Assembly (NCBI RefSeq): GCF_024679245.1
Contig: NC_090184.1
Coordinates: 13,839,233-13,903,232 of the forward strand
DNA from: Pseudorasbora parva
Taxonomy: Eukaryota; Chordata; Actinopteri; Cypriniformes; Gobionidae
Reading direction: 5' to 3'
DNA length: 64,000 bases
The notes beneath the pieces were generated by a model. The model made no database searches. It saw nothing but the letters and a program-made list of their open reading frames with translations, and was not told the origin of the DNA. The position numbers were made by a program, and so were the translations under genes. This document shows positions 24,301 to 39,300 of the stretch, in pieces (position 1 is the first letter of the stretch; every line of letters starts with the position of its first letter).

Positions 24301-27300
24301 CGATGATACCTTACAATAAAGTTTATCCGAAGTGTTATATGTTTTGTTGATGTGTGTACTTACATTATCTGAAATGTTTCCAAGAATGTTTAAATCCAGA
24401 AAAATAAGAATTTTTTTCTAGTCCATGGACCGTGTCAATGTGACGCCTATCAATGACATCATACCTGTGTTACCCTCAATTTTCAGTTTTATTTTATAGA
24501 AACCATGGCAACACCAAAGACTCTTTATTATATATTATGTCTTTTATTAGACAGGCGAGCAACTGTTTGGATACATTTATTGACAAAAAGCTAATTATTT
24601 TTATATTGCTCAACACATTTAGTGTTATTGTTTAAATCTCTTTCATTCATCTTTTATATCAATTTCTTGATTTAGTACCATGTTTTACAATGCCTAATAT
24701 CAATGTATCTTACTGTAGTGTGCATCTCAAAGTAGCCGCCGACCGAACGCACAGAGTAGCATTATAACATAACTTTCAAAACACTCAAATGTAATATGTA
24801 ATATAACAGCTCTGCGTTACCCCACATATGCATGACCAGAGAAAGCAGAAGCGATTTTCTGCGGCGTAATGAAGGCACGGCGAAATCAACGCATCATCAA
24901 GCTACTACTGTTTTGAATTGGTGACCTCTAGCAGTGAAAAATTACATAAATTACAAAAAACAGTAAAAACAGTAATATTTTGAAATATTATTACAATGTA
25001 AAATAACTGTTTTCTGTTTTAAAATGTAACTTATTCCTGTGATGGCAAAGATGAATTTTCAGCATTATTATTCCAGTCTCAATGTCACATGGTCCTTCAG
25101 AAATCATTATATTGTACTGATTTGGTGCTTTAGAAACATTTGTTATTATTAAAGAGTTTTATATTTTATGGAAAACATGATACAGCATTTGTTTGAAATA
25201 TTTTGTAACATTATACATGTATTTACTGTCATTTTTATCAATTTAATGCATCCTTGCTGAATAAAAATATTGCTTAAAAAAAGAAAGGAAAATAAAATTT
25301 TAAAAGCGCTTCACTTTTCCACATTTTATGTTACAGATTCAAATCATAATTTTTTTAGTGAAAGAAGTTTGTTTGAAATCTTTGCAAATTTAAAAAAAAA
25401 AAAAAAAACGGAAGTAATAAGAAATATTCACAACCCTTGCTCAATACTTTGTTGAAGCGCATTTGACACAAATTACAGCCTTTAAGTCTGTTTGAGTATG
25501 ATGCTACAAGCTTGGCACACCTTTTTGGGCAGTTTCTCCCATTCTTCTTTGCAGGACCTCTCAAGCTCCATCATGATGAATGGGGAGCGCCAATGCACAG
25601 CCATTTTCAGATCTCTCTAGATATGTTCAATTGGGTTCAAGTCTGAGCTCTGGCTGGGCCACTCATGGACATTCACTAAGTTGTCCTATAGCCACTCCTT
25701 TTTTATCTTTGCTGTGTGTTTAGGGTCGTTGTCCTGTTGGAAGGTGAACCTTCGACCCAGTCTGAGGTCCAGAGCATACTTGAGCAGGTTTTCATTAAGG
25801 ATGTCTCTGTACATTACTGCATTCATCCTTCTTCGATCCTGACTAATCTCCTAGTTCCTGCCGCTTAAAAATATCCCCACAGCATGATGCTGCCACCACC
25901 ATGCTTCACTGTAGGGATGGTATTGGCCAGGTGATGAGTGGTGCCTGGTCTCCTTCAGACATGACGCTTTCCATTCAGGCCAAAAGAGTTCAATCTTTGT
26001 TTCATTAGACCAGATAATTTTGTTTCTCATAGTCTGAGAGTCCTTCAGTTGCCTTTTAGCGGACTGTCATGTGCCTTTTACTGAGGAGTGACTTCTATCT
26101 GGCCACCCTACTATACAGGCCTTATTGGTGGAGTGCTACAGAGATGGTTGTTCTTCTAGAAGTTTCTCCTCTCTCCACAGAAAAAATCTGGAGTTCTGTC
26201 AGAGTGGCCATTGGGTCTAGAGAGTCCTGGTGGTTACAAAATTCTTCCATTTTACGGATGATGGAGACCATTGTGCTCATTGGGCCCTTCAATGCTGCCG
26301 AAATATTTCTGTACCCTTCCCCAGATTTGTGCCTCGATACAATCCTGTCTTGGAGGTCTGCAGACAATTCTTTGGTCTGCATGGCTTGGTTTGCTCTCTG
26401 ACATGCACTGTTAACTGGGGTGGGACCTTATATAGACAGGTGTGTGCACAGATTTCAAACAAACTTCCTTCACATCGTCATTATGGGGTATTGACTGTAG
26501 AATTGAGGACATTTTTGGGGGAATAAGGCTGTAACATAACAAAATGTGTAAAAAGTAAAGCGCTGTGAATGCTCTCCGTATACTGTTTATATCTATAACG
26601 TCTGTTATAATATAGTCTAATTAAAAGTATTAACAAATTATTAATACAATATAATTACTATACATTTTTTAAACTGTGATATAAAATTCTAAACAGACTC
26701 AAAAAGGTTAATCTAATCTGCATCATTTCCCAGTCCAATTTCCCATCATTCGTCCCAATAATTTCCTTTCCCCGTCGGAGCTGTTGTGCTTGGGTAGCAC
26801 ATATGTCTGTTGTAATGTCCAGTCTCTCAAGACTGGTCATCTAGAAAGCACTGTCATATTAAAAGAACATAATTTCTCTCACAAGATTTATTTCTTTCTC
26901 CTGGGATGGATATTTTGAAGAAAACATGACTCTGTGTGTGTTTACGGTGTGGCATGCTTCATGTCAAAACATCCCTCAACGGCAGGTCATTTTTCTCTGC
27001 CATCCATGGGGCTTGTGTTGGGCCAACAGCAGGGCCCTGTGTTTAATCCCTGTGTGATTGTTTTAATTTTCTGTCCGTATTGATCTCGGCGGAGCTGGAT
27101 TGATGTGCGCTCACCAGAGCAAGCAGCTAGTACATTAAATTCATTCAGCGTGCTGTCAGAAAACACGAGGAGTGTGGATGTGTGAGGTTTGTCAGTAGAG
27201 ATTGCATGGGCATATCTAGGTGTTTTTTGGGTAACAAAGCTATGGACTAACTAAGTATATGATCAGTTAGTTTTGTTTTACAGACAGAAGGAAATTAAAA

Positions 27301-30300
27301 GAAACAGAGTCTTTGAAGTCAGGGTTTAATGATTATGATGTGAGTACATCATCAACATCATCAAAATCAAAGCAGCTCTCCAGACATTGAAGATCTCCAT
27401 TAACCCCTGCTTGTGCATTACTTTAAGCTGTCAGGTCATTATCCCAGTATTCATTCGGAATATTATTAGATCACATGAAATCATGTATGATTGTTTGCTT
27501 GACTGATTGATTTGTTTGATTTTAGGCTCTGGGAAGCATGTATTTCATCCACAAGTCACTGAAAAATATCCAACAATATGACTTCAATGGTAAGAGCTTT
27601 ATTTAGATAAACATACTTTAAAGTGTTTATACTACTATAAAATATTATAGTTTAATTTCATGAAACTTGTCAAGAACAAGCCCAGGCTAGATTGCAAAAT
27701 CCTGATCACCATGTTGGGACTTATTTTGCGATAATGACTAGCTGATTAAGCATCCACCTGCTCATTGCATGGCTTTTTAGCAAATAAATCAATAAATGGA
27801 CATTAAATATGTGAGTAAAAAATGTTTTTGAGTATTTTATTTCATAACTTTAAGGTATGGAGGGGTCAGTTGGTCATACATTCTATTCTATTATACATTG
27901 TTACCTGTGGATGAGCTTAGATTTTTTTTAAATGCATAATAGAATGCTTAGATATATTTAAAATATAAAATATATTTGAAATGCTTAGATATATTTGAAG
28001 GCTGAATGCCATGCATTAACATAATGATTTTTGCATTGTGACAGTATTTTCATGACAATTAAGTACATAAATTAAATAGAAGTACTTTAATATAAAGAAA
28101 AATATGGTGTAACAATAAAATATTTTTTTCCCCTAAATTGTATTCTAAATAGAATTTATTAGTTTTGCCAAATTATTAATTGCATACACAATAAAAGTTT
28201 GTGTTTTCATAATATATGCATGTGTACTGTGAATAAGTATTATTTATGTATAAATACGCATGTATATATTTAAGATTTCTTTACAAATATTTATATATAA
28301 AATATGTATATTTATATATGGTATAAATTATATGAATACAGTACAGTATATACATGCACGTATTTCTTAAATATGTATGTGCTTGTATTCAAATATGCAC
28401 AATTATGCACAGTACGCATACATGTATTATGTAAACACAAACTTTTATTTTGGATGAGACAGCCATAGTATTTATACATAATAATAGTAGTTTTTGAATT
28501 TATTGCCTTTAATTTATTCTTTAAAGGCATTGTATACAAAACATTGTATTAACTGACAGAACTACAGTCATGAAAAACTAATGAGAATCACCATTGGAAA
28601 TAATGCGAATGAATAACGTGAAGTAAAAATGCTAGGATGCTTTTCGTTAATGAGAGTTTGAAAGTTTAAAAATCAAGTGAATTTATAGAATTGAGTTGAG
28701 CAACAGTGTTGCTTCTCAACATGTTTTATTCACATATATATTATTAGTATCTCTGTAAATGCTAAATAAAATGTTTGTTTGATGAAAAGTTTCTAGGAAA
28801 TTATGTAATGAACTGAGTTAAATGATACAATGATTTAAAGGTGCCCTAGAATGATTTGACATGTTAAATTGTTTAACAAAGTTAAATTGTTCTCTGATAT
28901 CTACATAGAGGGTATTTGGCATATTTAAGGGCAAAAATTGTCCAAATACAGTTTTACAAGTCCATTTACAACCCTAGAAATTGTCCCTAGGATGTAATGC
29001 TCTGTTTTTGCCTTATTTGGAAGGGTCATGAATTTTAATGTTGAGCTCTGCTCTGATTGGCTTATTTCAGCAGCTCACTGCAGTTCAGCTCGTGAGTCCT
29101 GACCGTCCTGACAGATCACAGACTGACTAAATGCCACTTTAAGCAAAACATCTCAAATGAAGATTGATAAAATGCAGCTCACTTGTTTATTGGTGTTTTC
29201 AGATCATCCACACACGAGAAAGAGCTTGCGTTCAGTAATTTTCAGTAATTAAATCCCCCAACAGAGCTTTTCTGTGAAAAAAAACTGTATGCTATCCAGT
29301 GTTTTACCTAAACATGTCCAATCTGGCAACCATATGCACGCAAGCTCTCTCTCGCGCGCAGATGATCTGAAAACACCAATAAACAAGTAAGCATTTTATC
29401 AATCTCCATTTGAGTTGTTCTGCTTAATGTGTGTCATTCAGCCTACATTTTAGACTTGTCTATTTTCGCCAATGATATTGCGTGTTTATATAACGCTAGT
29501 CACAATGTAGGCTAACGTCACGCAGTGACTGTGATATAGCCTAATCTGAAATACAAATAGGCAAAAACATCATAGGAAACACCATACTTCAGTTCTCAAA
29601 AATAGAAATATATAACTTATATTTTTACAAAATGAATAGCCTTGTCAAATGACTATCGTTTTAACTTATATGGTGGAAAAGGTGACGTTTGCTAGAAGGA
29701 TCGAGTGAACAATCTAAGCAAAGTATCTACGGTTGTATTTTGTAATACAAAATAATATTACCCTTTGTCATTAGACACACTATTTAGTTTGGTATGGTAC
29801 TTTCTATTGTTACTGTAAGCATCTTGCGTTATCTAGACAATGCTGTCTCTCTAAGAAACTTTGAATTTAATCAGAAATTGTTTAAACAGGCAATAAGTGG
29901 ATAAATCGCTACTTACTACTTGCAGGAATACAGTTGTAATTGCCACTTTCTTCAGTTTAAGACGCTGAGCAAAGCGTGCTTGAAATGGGCCGAACAAACA
30001 AACGATCTTGAATTAAATTGTTGTGGTATCGGATTATAAACATCAACCATGACTGTTGACATTTTTTATCTGTAAGAAGGGTAGAAAAGTCTCCTGAACA
30101 GCCTGGAACATGAAGTGTGTCCATGCGAGCAGCTTGTTTTACCTGATGATTCGCTCCGTCATTTCCGCCTGAAAATGAACATGTTTGGATAGATGCAAAT
30201 GTTGTTATATAATCAATCAATCAATCAACTTTATTTATATAGCGCTTTTACAATCACGATTGTGTCAAAGCAGCTTCACAGTGTCAAACAGGATAATATT

Positions 30301-33300
30301 GCAACAAAATTAGATTTGGCTGTACAGTCGTTCTGGAGAAAACAGTGATGTTATCAGCTTATGTTAATTTATCATGTAGCGACAATTATAGAATTAAATA
30401 AAACCTAATTCATAAATTTTATTTGTATAATGTGCATATAAATGATCCCCAAATGCTTGCGTCACGGTTGGGTTTATGTTGAGAAGCACTTTTTTTTCCG
30501 TGGTGTTTTGGATTCACGAGATTTGCATAAGAAGTAGGAGGCAATGATGTTTGAGACTCACAGAATGTGATGTCCATTTACTGAACTCTTATTATTTCAC
30601 CATGGCAAGGTTAATTCAATTTTTCATTCTAGGGCACCTTTAACACGTGAATTACAGTGGGGCCAAAAAGGATTTAGTCAGCCACTAATTGTGCAAGTTC
30701 TCTCACTTAAAAGGATGAGAGAGTAATTGTTATCATAGGTACACTTCAACTATGAGAGACAGAATGTGAAAAAATCACATGATTTTTAAAGAATTTATTT
30801 GCAAATTATGGTGGAAAATAAGTATTTGGTCACCTACAAAAAAGCAAGATTTCTGGTTCTCACAGACCTGTAACTTCTTCTCTAAGAGGCTCCTCTGTTC
30901 TCCACCCTTTACCTGTATTAATGGCACCTGTTTGAACTTGTTATCAGTATAAAAGACACCTGTCCACAACCTCAAACAGTCAGACTCCAAACTCCACTGT
31001 GACCAAGACCAAAGAGCTGTTAAAGGACACCAGGAACAAAATTGTAGACCTGCACCAGACTGGGAAGACTGAATCTACAATAGATAAGCAGCTTGGTGTG
31101 AAGAAATCAACTGTGGGAACAATTATTATAAAATATATATGGAATTATTATAAAATATATATAATATATATAGAAGACATACAAGACCACTGATAATCTC
31201 CCTCGATCTGGGGCTCCACGCAAGATCAAAGCAGATCTGTGGGGTCAAAATGATCACAAGAATGGTGAGAACCACACAGGGAGACGTAGTGAATGACCTG
31301 CAAAGAAGCCTGGACCAAAGTAACAAAGGCTACCATCAGTAACACACTACACCGCCAGGGACTCAAATCCTGCAGTCCCAGACGTGTCCCCTTGCTTAAG
31401 CCAGTACATGTCCGGGCCCGTCTGAAGTTTGCTAGCGAGCATTTGGATGATCCAGAAGAGGATTAGGAGAATGTCATAGGGTCAGATTAAACTTTTTGGT
31501 AAAAACTCAACTTGTCGTGTTTGGAGGAGAAAGAAAGATGAGTTGCACCATACCTACTGTGAAGTATGCGGGTGGAAACATGCTTTGGGGCTGTTTTTTT
31601 TGCAAAGGAACCAGAACGACTGATCCGTGTAAAGGAAAGAATGAATGGGGCCATGTATCATGAGATTTTGAGTAAAATCCTGCTTCCATCAGAAAGGGCA
31701 TTGAAGATGAAACAGGGCTGGATCTTTCAGCATGACAATGATCCCAAACACACCGCCCGGGCAACGAATAAGTGGCTTTGGAGTGGCCTAGCCAGTCTCC
31801 AGATCTTAACCCTGGAGTTAAAAAAAATACATTCTTTAAAAAATCAGACAATGTTTTTTTTTTTTTTCTCATTCTGTCTCTCATAGTTGAAGTGTATATA
31901 TGATGGAAATTACACACCTCTCTCATCTTTTTAACTGGGAGCACAATTAGTGGCTGACTAAATACTTTTTTGCCCCACTGTATGTTTTCACAATTAAATT
32001 ATTTTTTTAAATACATTTTTGTGAAATTCACATCTTACCAGTCGAAAAATAAGACTATTAGCAGAGAGATACATTTCCAACCAACACAACAGAAATAAAT
32101 GTTCTCCTTTGACTCATTTGGTTAGTCTCTGATAGAACAGGATTTAACCTCATAAGCTTTTTTCAGGAGCCTTCATCTGTTCTAGTCACAGCATCTCATG
32201 AATAAGCTCCCAAGAAGAGGACTAATAGAAGAGCCATTAAGATCAGTGCACCAATGAATTTGGTGCCCTATCAAATCAGTGCCTCATAGATCCTGCTCTC
32301 ACAGCCTACAGCAGCACGACAACGCCAACATTAGTATATTGATTTTGCATTTGCATGTTTTTCTTACAATATGTCTTGTTTGTTTATTCCTCCTCCTTGT
32401 AGTGAAGGAGTTTAAAGCTGTCTCAGGTCATAACAAGTACGTGGGCTCCCTGGAAGGAGTGACTACCATGGAAAAAGAGAAATTCCCCAAGAACTTTTGG
32501 CCTGATGTAAGTGTGTGTGTAGTGGTATTTACTCATACTTGTATTGTTTAAATGCTTTCTTACAATGCATTGAGCATGTGTTACATGAACCTTGAAACAC
32601 AGAAATACTGGAAGTAGAACAAACTATCAGCATTTTTCAAGAATTGATTAAACATTTAATTAATTCATTGAACACATTTATACCATGTAATATTGTGGAA
32701 TCAGATATTTACTTATCTTCCCATCATGGTGTAAAAATGTTCAAAATTATGCTATTTTTTGTCATCACAATTTTAATGAATGCTATATATTTTAGAATGA
32801 GGGGAAAATAATATAGTAACATAGGATAGTAACAAGGATGTATGTAAAATGTAAATGTTTGGTAATTAAAATTCAAGATAAATATTAAACAAGCAGTTAT
32901 TACTAAAATATTAAAATGTTGCATATATTAAATGTTATTTATGTTTTAATACTTTAAATGAAAATTAATTCAATAGATTATGTGACAATTTTGGATGACA
33001 TATTGCATGATTTTAATTGTTGGATATAGTTTGGATACAGAGAAGGCAAGACTTCAGAGGTTTGTTACGCATACAATTTACTAAAATGATCTTTGTTTAA
33101 TGTTCCAACCCTCTACAATTCGAGTAAATTACTTGCATATGTGACCGAATTTCACACAAGGTGACTTTAAGCGACCCAAAAATCTGCAATTGGCTCGTAA
33201 ATTGTACAATTTTAGTCGCTTGTGATTGAGTTAAAGGCAAAAATAAGTTTAGCGCAGATAGAATTTCATTGTCTGCTGAGCCTTACACACCACCACTTGG

Positions 33301-36300
33301 CGGAGAGCGCCTTCTGTCGCTTTCTCTCACACAAAGTGAGAGATAGAGAGAAGCTTTTACACATGCTAGCTCTAAATGCAGTATACAGAACTGTCACTGT
33401 CCTGATCGGACCAGCGCTGCATCTTCATAAAAGTTTTTTAGCCTTGCCAATTTAAACAATCAAACACAGTAAGGCGAATACTGAATTGAGCTATTTCGCG
33501 TCTTCTTGCGCTTAAACAAAAAGTTTCACAAAAAAGGATGTCAAAGTGCATAGTCAGCATAGTTCAACATGTCGGTGTTTCCCGAGACCATTGTTCCAAC
33601 GAACATTAGCAAACAGCTTCACAAACTTGTGTGGTTGCAATGACAGCTCTCGACCTGTGGTTAGAAGCATAGTTTTTTGTTTGCATGACGTGGACTTAAT
33701 AATTCCTTAACTTGAGCAAAAACTGACATTGAGTACGATCTATATCTTTTACTTAGAATACATACAAATGTCATTTATGTCTTTCAAGTTTGTCAAGAGA
33801 TTTAAAAGTCGTGACTAGCTAGTTGATTTCTTCAACGATGCAACAAACTATGGTAGTTAAGCAGTGAGTTATGTTGTTGTACGGGAAATGCACCCCTGGC
33901 GTGCATATATAGTCAGTTATGACTTAAGTGAACGTAAACAGTTAAGAAAGACGACGTATGCGTAATATTGCATCTATGCATTGTCTTAAAGTGATAGCAG
34001 CCTAATATCCCTGCTACCTCTATTTATAATGATACAATATAAATAAATACGATAAAAATGTACTAGACAATGGCGGATCAAGCTTCAATTCAAGCTTCAA
34101 AAGTGTCCATAGAGGGTTGTGTAGTGTTCTATATTTCATGGTATAAACAGGTGATTTGTCATTTCATGAAAATATATATAAATATAAAAATATTTTTTCT
34201 ATTACAGCATAGTTATCGGCAAGACCACAAATAGTACTGGAACTCTGTCTATAAAGTAATATGGATTCCATCTTAATTTTAATATGCATGCGAATGTGTG
34301 TGTGCATTTTATTACAGTTCAAGTGGTCCAGAAAAGGCTACATGAGGACACGATGGATCATTCACAACCAGTATGTTTTCACACACACTCTTCTTCACCT
34401 TTTGAGATGTCCCCCATAATTTTCTGTACAGTCTATCGTGTAAGTGTTCTTTGGCTTCAGGTTAAAGAAAACACTTTGTGTTTGCTGTGTGTTAGTGGAA
34501 TAGTATGTCATCATAAGCACATTAATAGCAGATGCATGGCAGCAGTATAATAGAGCAGTACAGGAACCTGAAGACTGAGTGATAAATGAATGGAGCCTGT
34601 GAACTCCATCCTATCAGCTAATGTCCCACATCAGTCACAGATGACCCCCCCCCCCCCCCCTCCTCCCCATATATAATATTTCTTGTGTTTATCTGTGTGT
34701 GTACAGGGGTTTAGACCTGGTGAACGTTCACCTGTTTCACGACGCCTCCAACCTCATAGCCTGCAACGCAAGTCCGTCAGTGTATTCAGCAAACCGCAAA
34801 AAAGCTCTCAGATACGTCATCAACAGGTTGGTGCTTCTGAATTATTTGTGTAAATACATTCAAGTTATAAAAATGACAATGGATGCAAAGACGACATGAA
34901 ATTAGAATGAAAAAACATGCATTTGTGCACGTCATCCCTGCATTTACTGCACAAAAACTCTGAAGACAAAAAGAAGCTTGCTTTCATAAACTGAGGCCAC
35001 AATGGTGGGGTAAAATCTTATTAACCTATAATATCATAGTTCACTCATCATGATCAAATCAAAGCCTAAATAGAATTGTCCAGGCCAACATTATTTTAAG
35101 TTTTTTTACATACAGATATATATAGTTAAATGCTGTGTTGTGTTGTTATCATTTATCATTGATAACAACATAACACATCAGTTATCATTTTCATGTCCAG
35201 GACCACATTGTTTAAAAACAGGGTTCCTGCAGGGTCTTAAAAAGCCTTAAAAGCATTGAATTTATTAATTTGGAAATAATACCTTAAAAAGACTTGAAAA
35301 AGTCTTGAATTTTGATATCTGGGTCTTAAAAATTGTGCTGTATTGTATTTTTCCTCAAAAGTTTCATTTGTGAACCACGATTATTTTGATTAAATAACGT
35401 AGTTTAATTAAAGCGTAGCGGAACCAATAATTGAGAACACAATGCAGCCCCGGGTCACAGTACAAAATACTGCAAACACATGATGCCTTAAGTAAGATCA
35501 CGTGCTACAGCACCACAACCATACACTGCAACACAACACAACACAGACCTCGAGCAACAAGCAAAGGAGGAGCGCAAACATTTTTTTTCTTTGCTGGTTG
35601 GGACGTGAAATGGGTATTCATTTTTTATGTCTTAAAAAGGTCTTAAAAAGACTTGAATTTAACTTGAAGAAATCTGTAGGAACCCTCAAAAAACAAATGC
35701 ACTCATGCCCATCTGTTCGACAATGGCTGGTCTGAAAACGTGGTGTGTTCAGGCGCATTGATGGCGCATAGCTATTTTGAGGCAGCTAAAATAAACTCCA
35801 CCATTGGGCAACAAAAACCTGTTCTAAATTCAATAGTGCAGTATTTGTTGTGTTATTTAAAGGGTAAGTTAGAAATGCGCCTATAGGTGGGTCCACAACT
35901 CACATACACTCTGCTTGTTACACACTCAGGGACGCGCAGCCGCACACAAACAGGATTCCTCTTTGGAGAAGCATTCAGTTTTTCCACTCACAAAATCCAA
36001 CATGTAAATAGTGAATCCGCCATGGTGCAAGTGTAACTGGCTTTTAAAGGGAATAGTAGATGACACTCTCATTGGTTTATTACATTACGCCCAAAAAACA
36101 CAACCCTTTTGGACCCTGCGTCTGGTGCACAGACCGCTTTTTTCCATCGTTAAAATAGCAAAAGTGGATTTGGACACGTCCTAAGTGCACCTGCGCCATG
36201 TGCTTAGATCGTTACAATAGGGCCCATTGAGTTGTAATGCGGTTTGTGGTCCCATATCAAACTCTTTCTCTTGTCTTGCAGGTTAGCAGATAACAGTCCT

Positions 36301-39300
36301 CTGCCTTTCTTCCTGTTTGGAGATTTCAATTTCCGCCTTGACACACTCAGTCTAGTACAGGTAGATCTGACTGATATATTCCACACGGACCACAGAAAAT
36401 CATACACACATATATTATATAAAGATTAATATTTGTTTTTGTACAGAACCTCTCCATGTCGGCTGATATCCAGACGGTAAAAAAAGACAGTAGCAACGAA
36501 GTAGAAAAAATCATCTGTGAAGAAAAAGACAATGACCACCAGGTGAGTATTTATTTTTAAAGCTGTTCGGTGAAAACAGATATTGGTGAGAAAAGAGAAG
36601 GAAGATTCAGTAGACATTACAAAAGTTAACTTAAGTCTGTCTGAGGAAAATCTATGGGCCATTTACACATTGCATTAATTGTTCAAACCAATTGTACACC
36701 ACCATTCAAAAAGTCAGTGAGAATTATTTTTTTCATCAAAGATGCATTAAATGGATCTAAATTGACAGAAATCCTTTGTAAAGGCCCTTTCAAAGGACAC
36801 ATAACGAAAAAGCGAAACGAATAAGCGAATATTTTGTGTCAAAACCATTCACATCATCCGCGACACGTATTTGCTACGTTTCAGAGCTCCAACATTCCAA
36901 AACATTCGCAGCGACAGCTTTCTAAAGTCTGTGGGACAATTTGAGAATCTCATCCCGAGACAGCAGAGCATCTGACAAGACAAACCGCGCACTTCAGGAG
37001 CAGATGTTTCCAGTCGAGTCACAATGTGAACATTTCAGTGCCACATACTGATGGCAACACGTCCACTTTCCATAATTGTGGACACAACGTTTCGAAAAAA
37101 ATCAACAATTTATAAAAGGCTAAGTTATTGCTGTCTGTAGCATACAGTGGGCAAACACAGCTGCAGCTGTACAGCTTACAGCTGTTATCTCATGAGAAAT
37201 GCCATGCCTGGCAAAGGTTAATGTTGATTGAATAGCTTGTGACATCAACTGGACATTTCGTCACCTTTGTTCTCTTGTATGTGATTGGTTGAAGCCATTT
37301 TTGCCGTGGCTAGAGTAAAAAAAATCGGCATTGAAGCGAAAAAATACATGTCGTTTTTTCGCCACAGCACATTTGCGTTCAGTGTGGAAGCGCTCATTAC
37401 ACAAACAGCTGATCAAAAAATAAAACCATCTCGCAATTTATTCGCACGTCAAAATCGCGTCCAGTGTAAAATGGGCCTTAACAATGTAAATTTCTTTACT
37501 ATTTCAAATTAATACTATATCAAGTAATGTATGTGTATAAATATGTTTAAGCAAGTTATTATTAATTGTAATATTAAGAAATTATTCTAAAGGATCTTGT
37601 GACACTGAAGACTGGTGAAAATGCTGAAAATGTCACGATATCACAATTTATCCAATGCAACCTTGGTGAGCAAATAAAGAATCTTAAGAAAAAACTCTAA
37701 CTGTAACTGACAGTAAACTTTTGATTGGTAGTGGATGAGTCAGACTTTGGCCACTGTAACCACTATTACTTGACTAATATATATTATATTACAATTAATG
37801 TCACTAAATAAATGTGTTAAATTGACAACCTTATTTTTTATGTTTTTCTTTTTCTAAATTTACCAATATGCAGAAAGACAGAGCCACCAGCCAACAGACA
37901 CTTGCTTTCCTGAGGTTTTGTAAACATAGATGTTAAGGGCTCTGACTTTGCATCCAGGAGATGATTAATTTTTTCTTTTTGTGTGCGCTCAGACATATCC
38001 AGTACACTGTCCAGCCAGATTTATGGTTCTTGAAGGGTTGATATTGACTTCTTGCCAGTCCTGAAAATGCGAGCTTGCATTTAGATCACTCCTGCGGACC
38101 TGTGCTTCATTTTTTTGTGCCAGCAAAGTTGAAGTTACTCTCTGTTCTTTGCTGGTTTTTTATGCCCTGCATTAACCTCTGTCCTTCTCTTTTCACCTTT
38201 GTCTTTACTCTTTGTCTTTCCTTGTGTTTATTTTTTCTGTACTCATGTTTTGTTCCTTCGCTTTCTTTTCAATATTTCATTCTTTCTGTCTTCTTTCTTA
38301 TCACTCCATCACTAGGTTCTCCTCCATATAGAGACCAAGTTATTTGCTTACTTGCACCAGGCTGTGTTCAGAGAAAACAACGGAAAAGAGGTTTGAATTT
38401 TTTTAAATAATTGAGATATAAAGAGTATATCACTAGAAATGTTGTGTTTGTGTTTATGTATTTTTCTTTCTTTCAGCTGCTGAAGTACGATAAGGAGATC
38501 TCTGCGTTCCACGACGTCATCACAGAGGAGGATATCCGGTTTCCTCCTAGGTGAACAGCTTTAAAAATCTTAAAATCACTCGAGAATTTTAAATAGTGGA
38601 CAATATTCCAAAGGTAAAAATCCAAGCATCAGACGCCGCTTCTGAAATACATTTTTGTTTTGCAAGGCCAAAGTGTATCATTTAAAAAAACAAAACAATA
38701 ATATTATCTGCACTTTTCAAAGACCAATCAGATCTTTATGGACACTGTAAAATCAGGTCCAACATTGCATGTTGCTGATTGACAGAAATACAATACTTTT
38801 CAATACTATCATTCAAAAGTTTGGATTGGCAAGTTTTTATTTATTTATTTATTTGCAAGAAATGCATACTTTTATGCGGAAAGGATGCATTAAATTGATC
38901 AAATGTTGAATTTAAAATGTTAGAAAATATTTACATTTCAAATTAATGTTGTTCTTATGAACTTTTATTCATAAGAACATTTTATTAATTTATCAAATAA
39001 TCCTGAAAACATTTTTTTCCACATAAATATTAAGCAGCACAACTGTTTTCAACATTGATAAAAATAAGAAATGTTTCTTGAACAATAAATCAGCATATTC
39101 AAATCATTTCTGAAGGATCATGTGAATCCGAAGACCAGACCAGTATTGTGGAAAGTTATTTAAAAAAAATACAATATTGCGTTACTTCCTGAAAAAAGTA
39201 ACTAATTGCATTACTTTTTTGGAAAATAATGTGTTACATTACTTTTGTGGTACTTTTTCTCACTTTGGCTGGACTAAACAACAAACTGAAAAAAAGTTAT

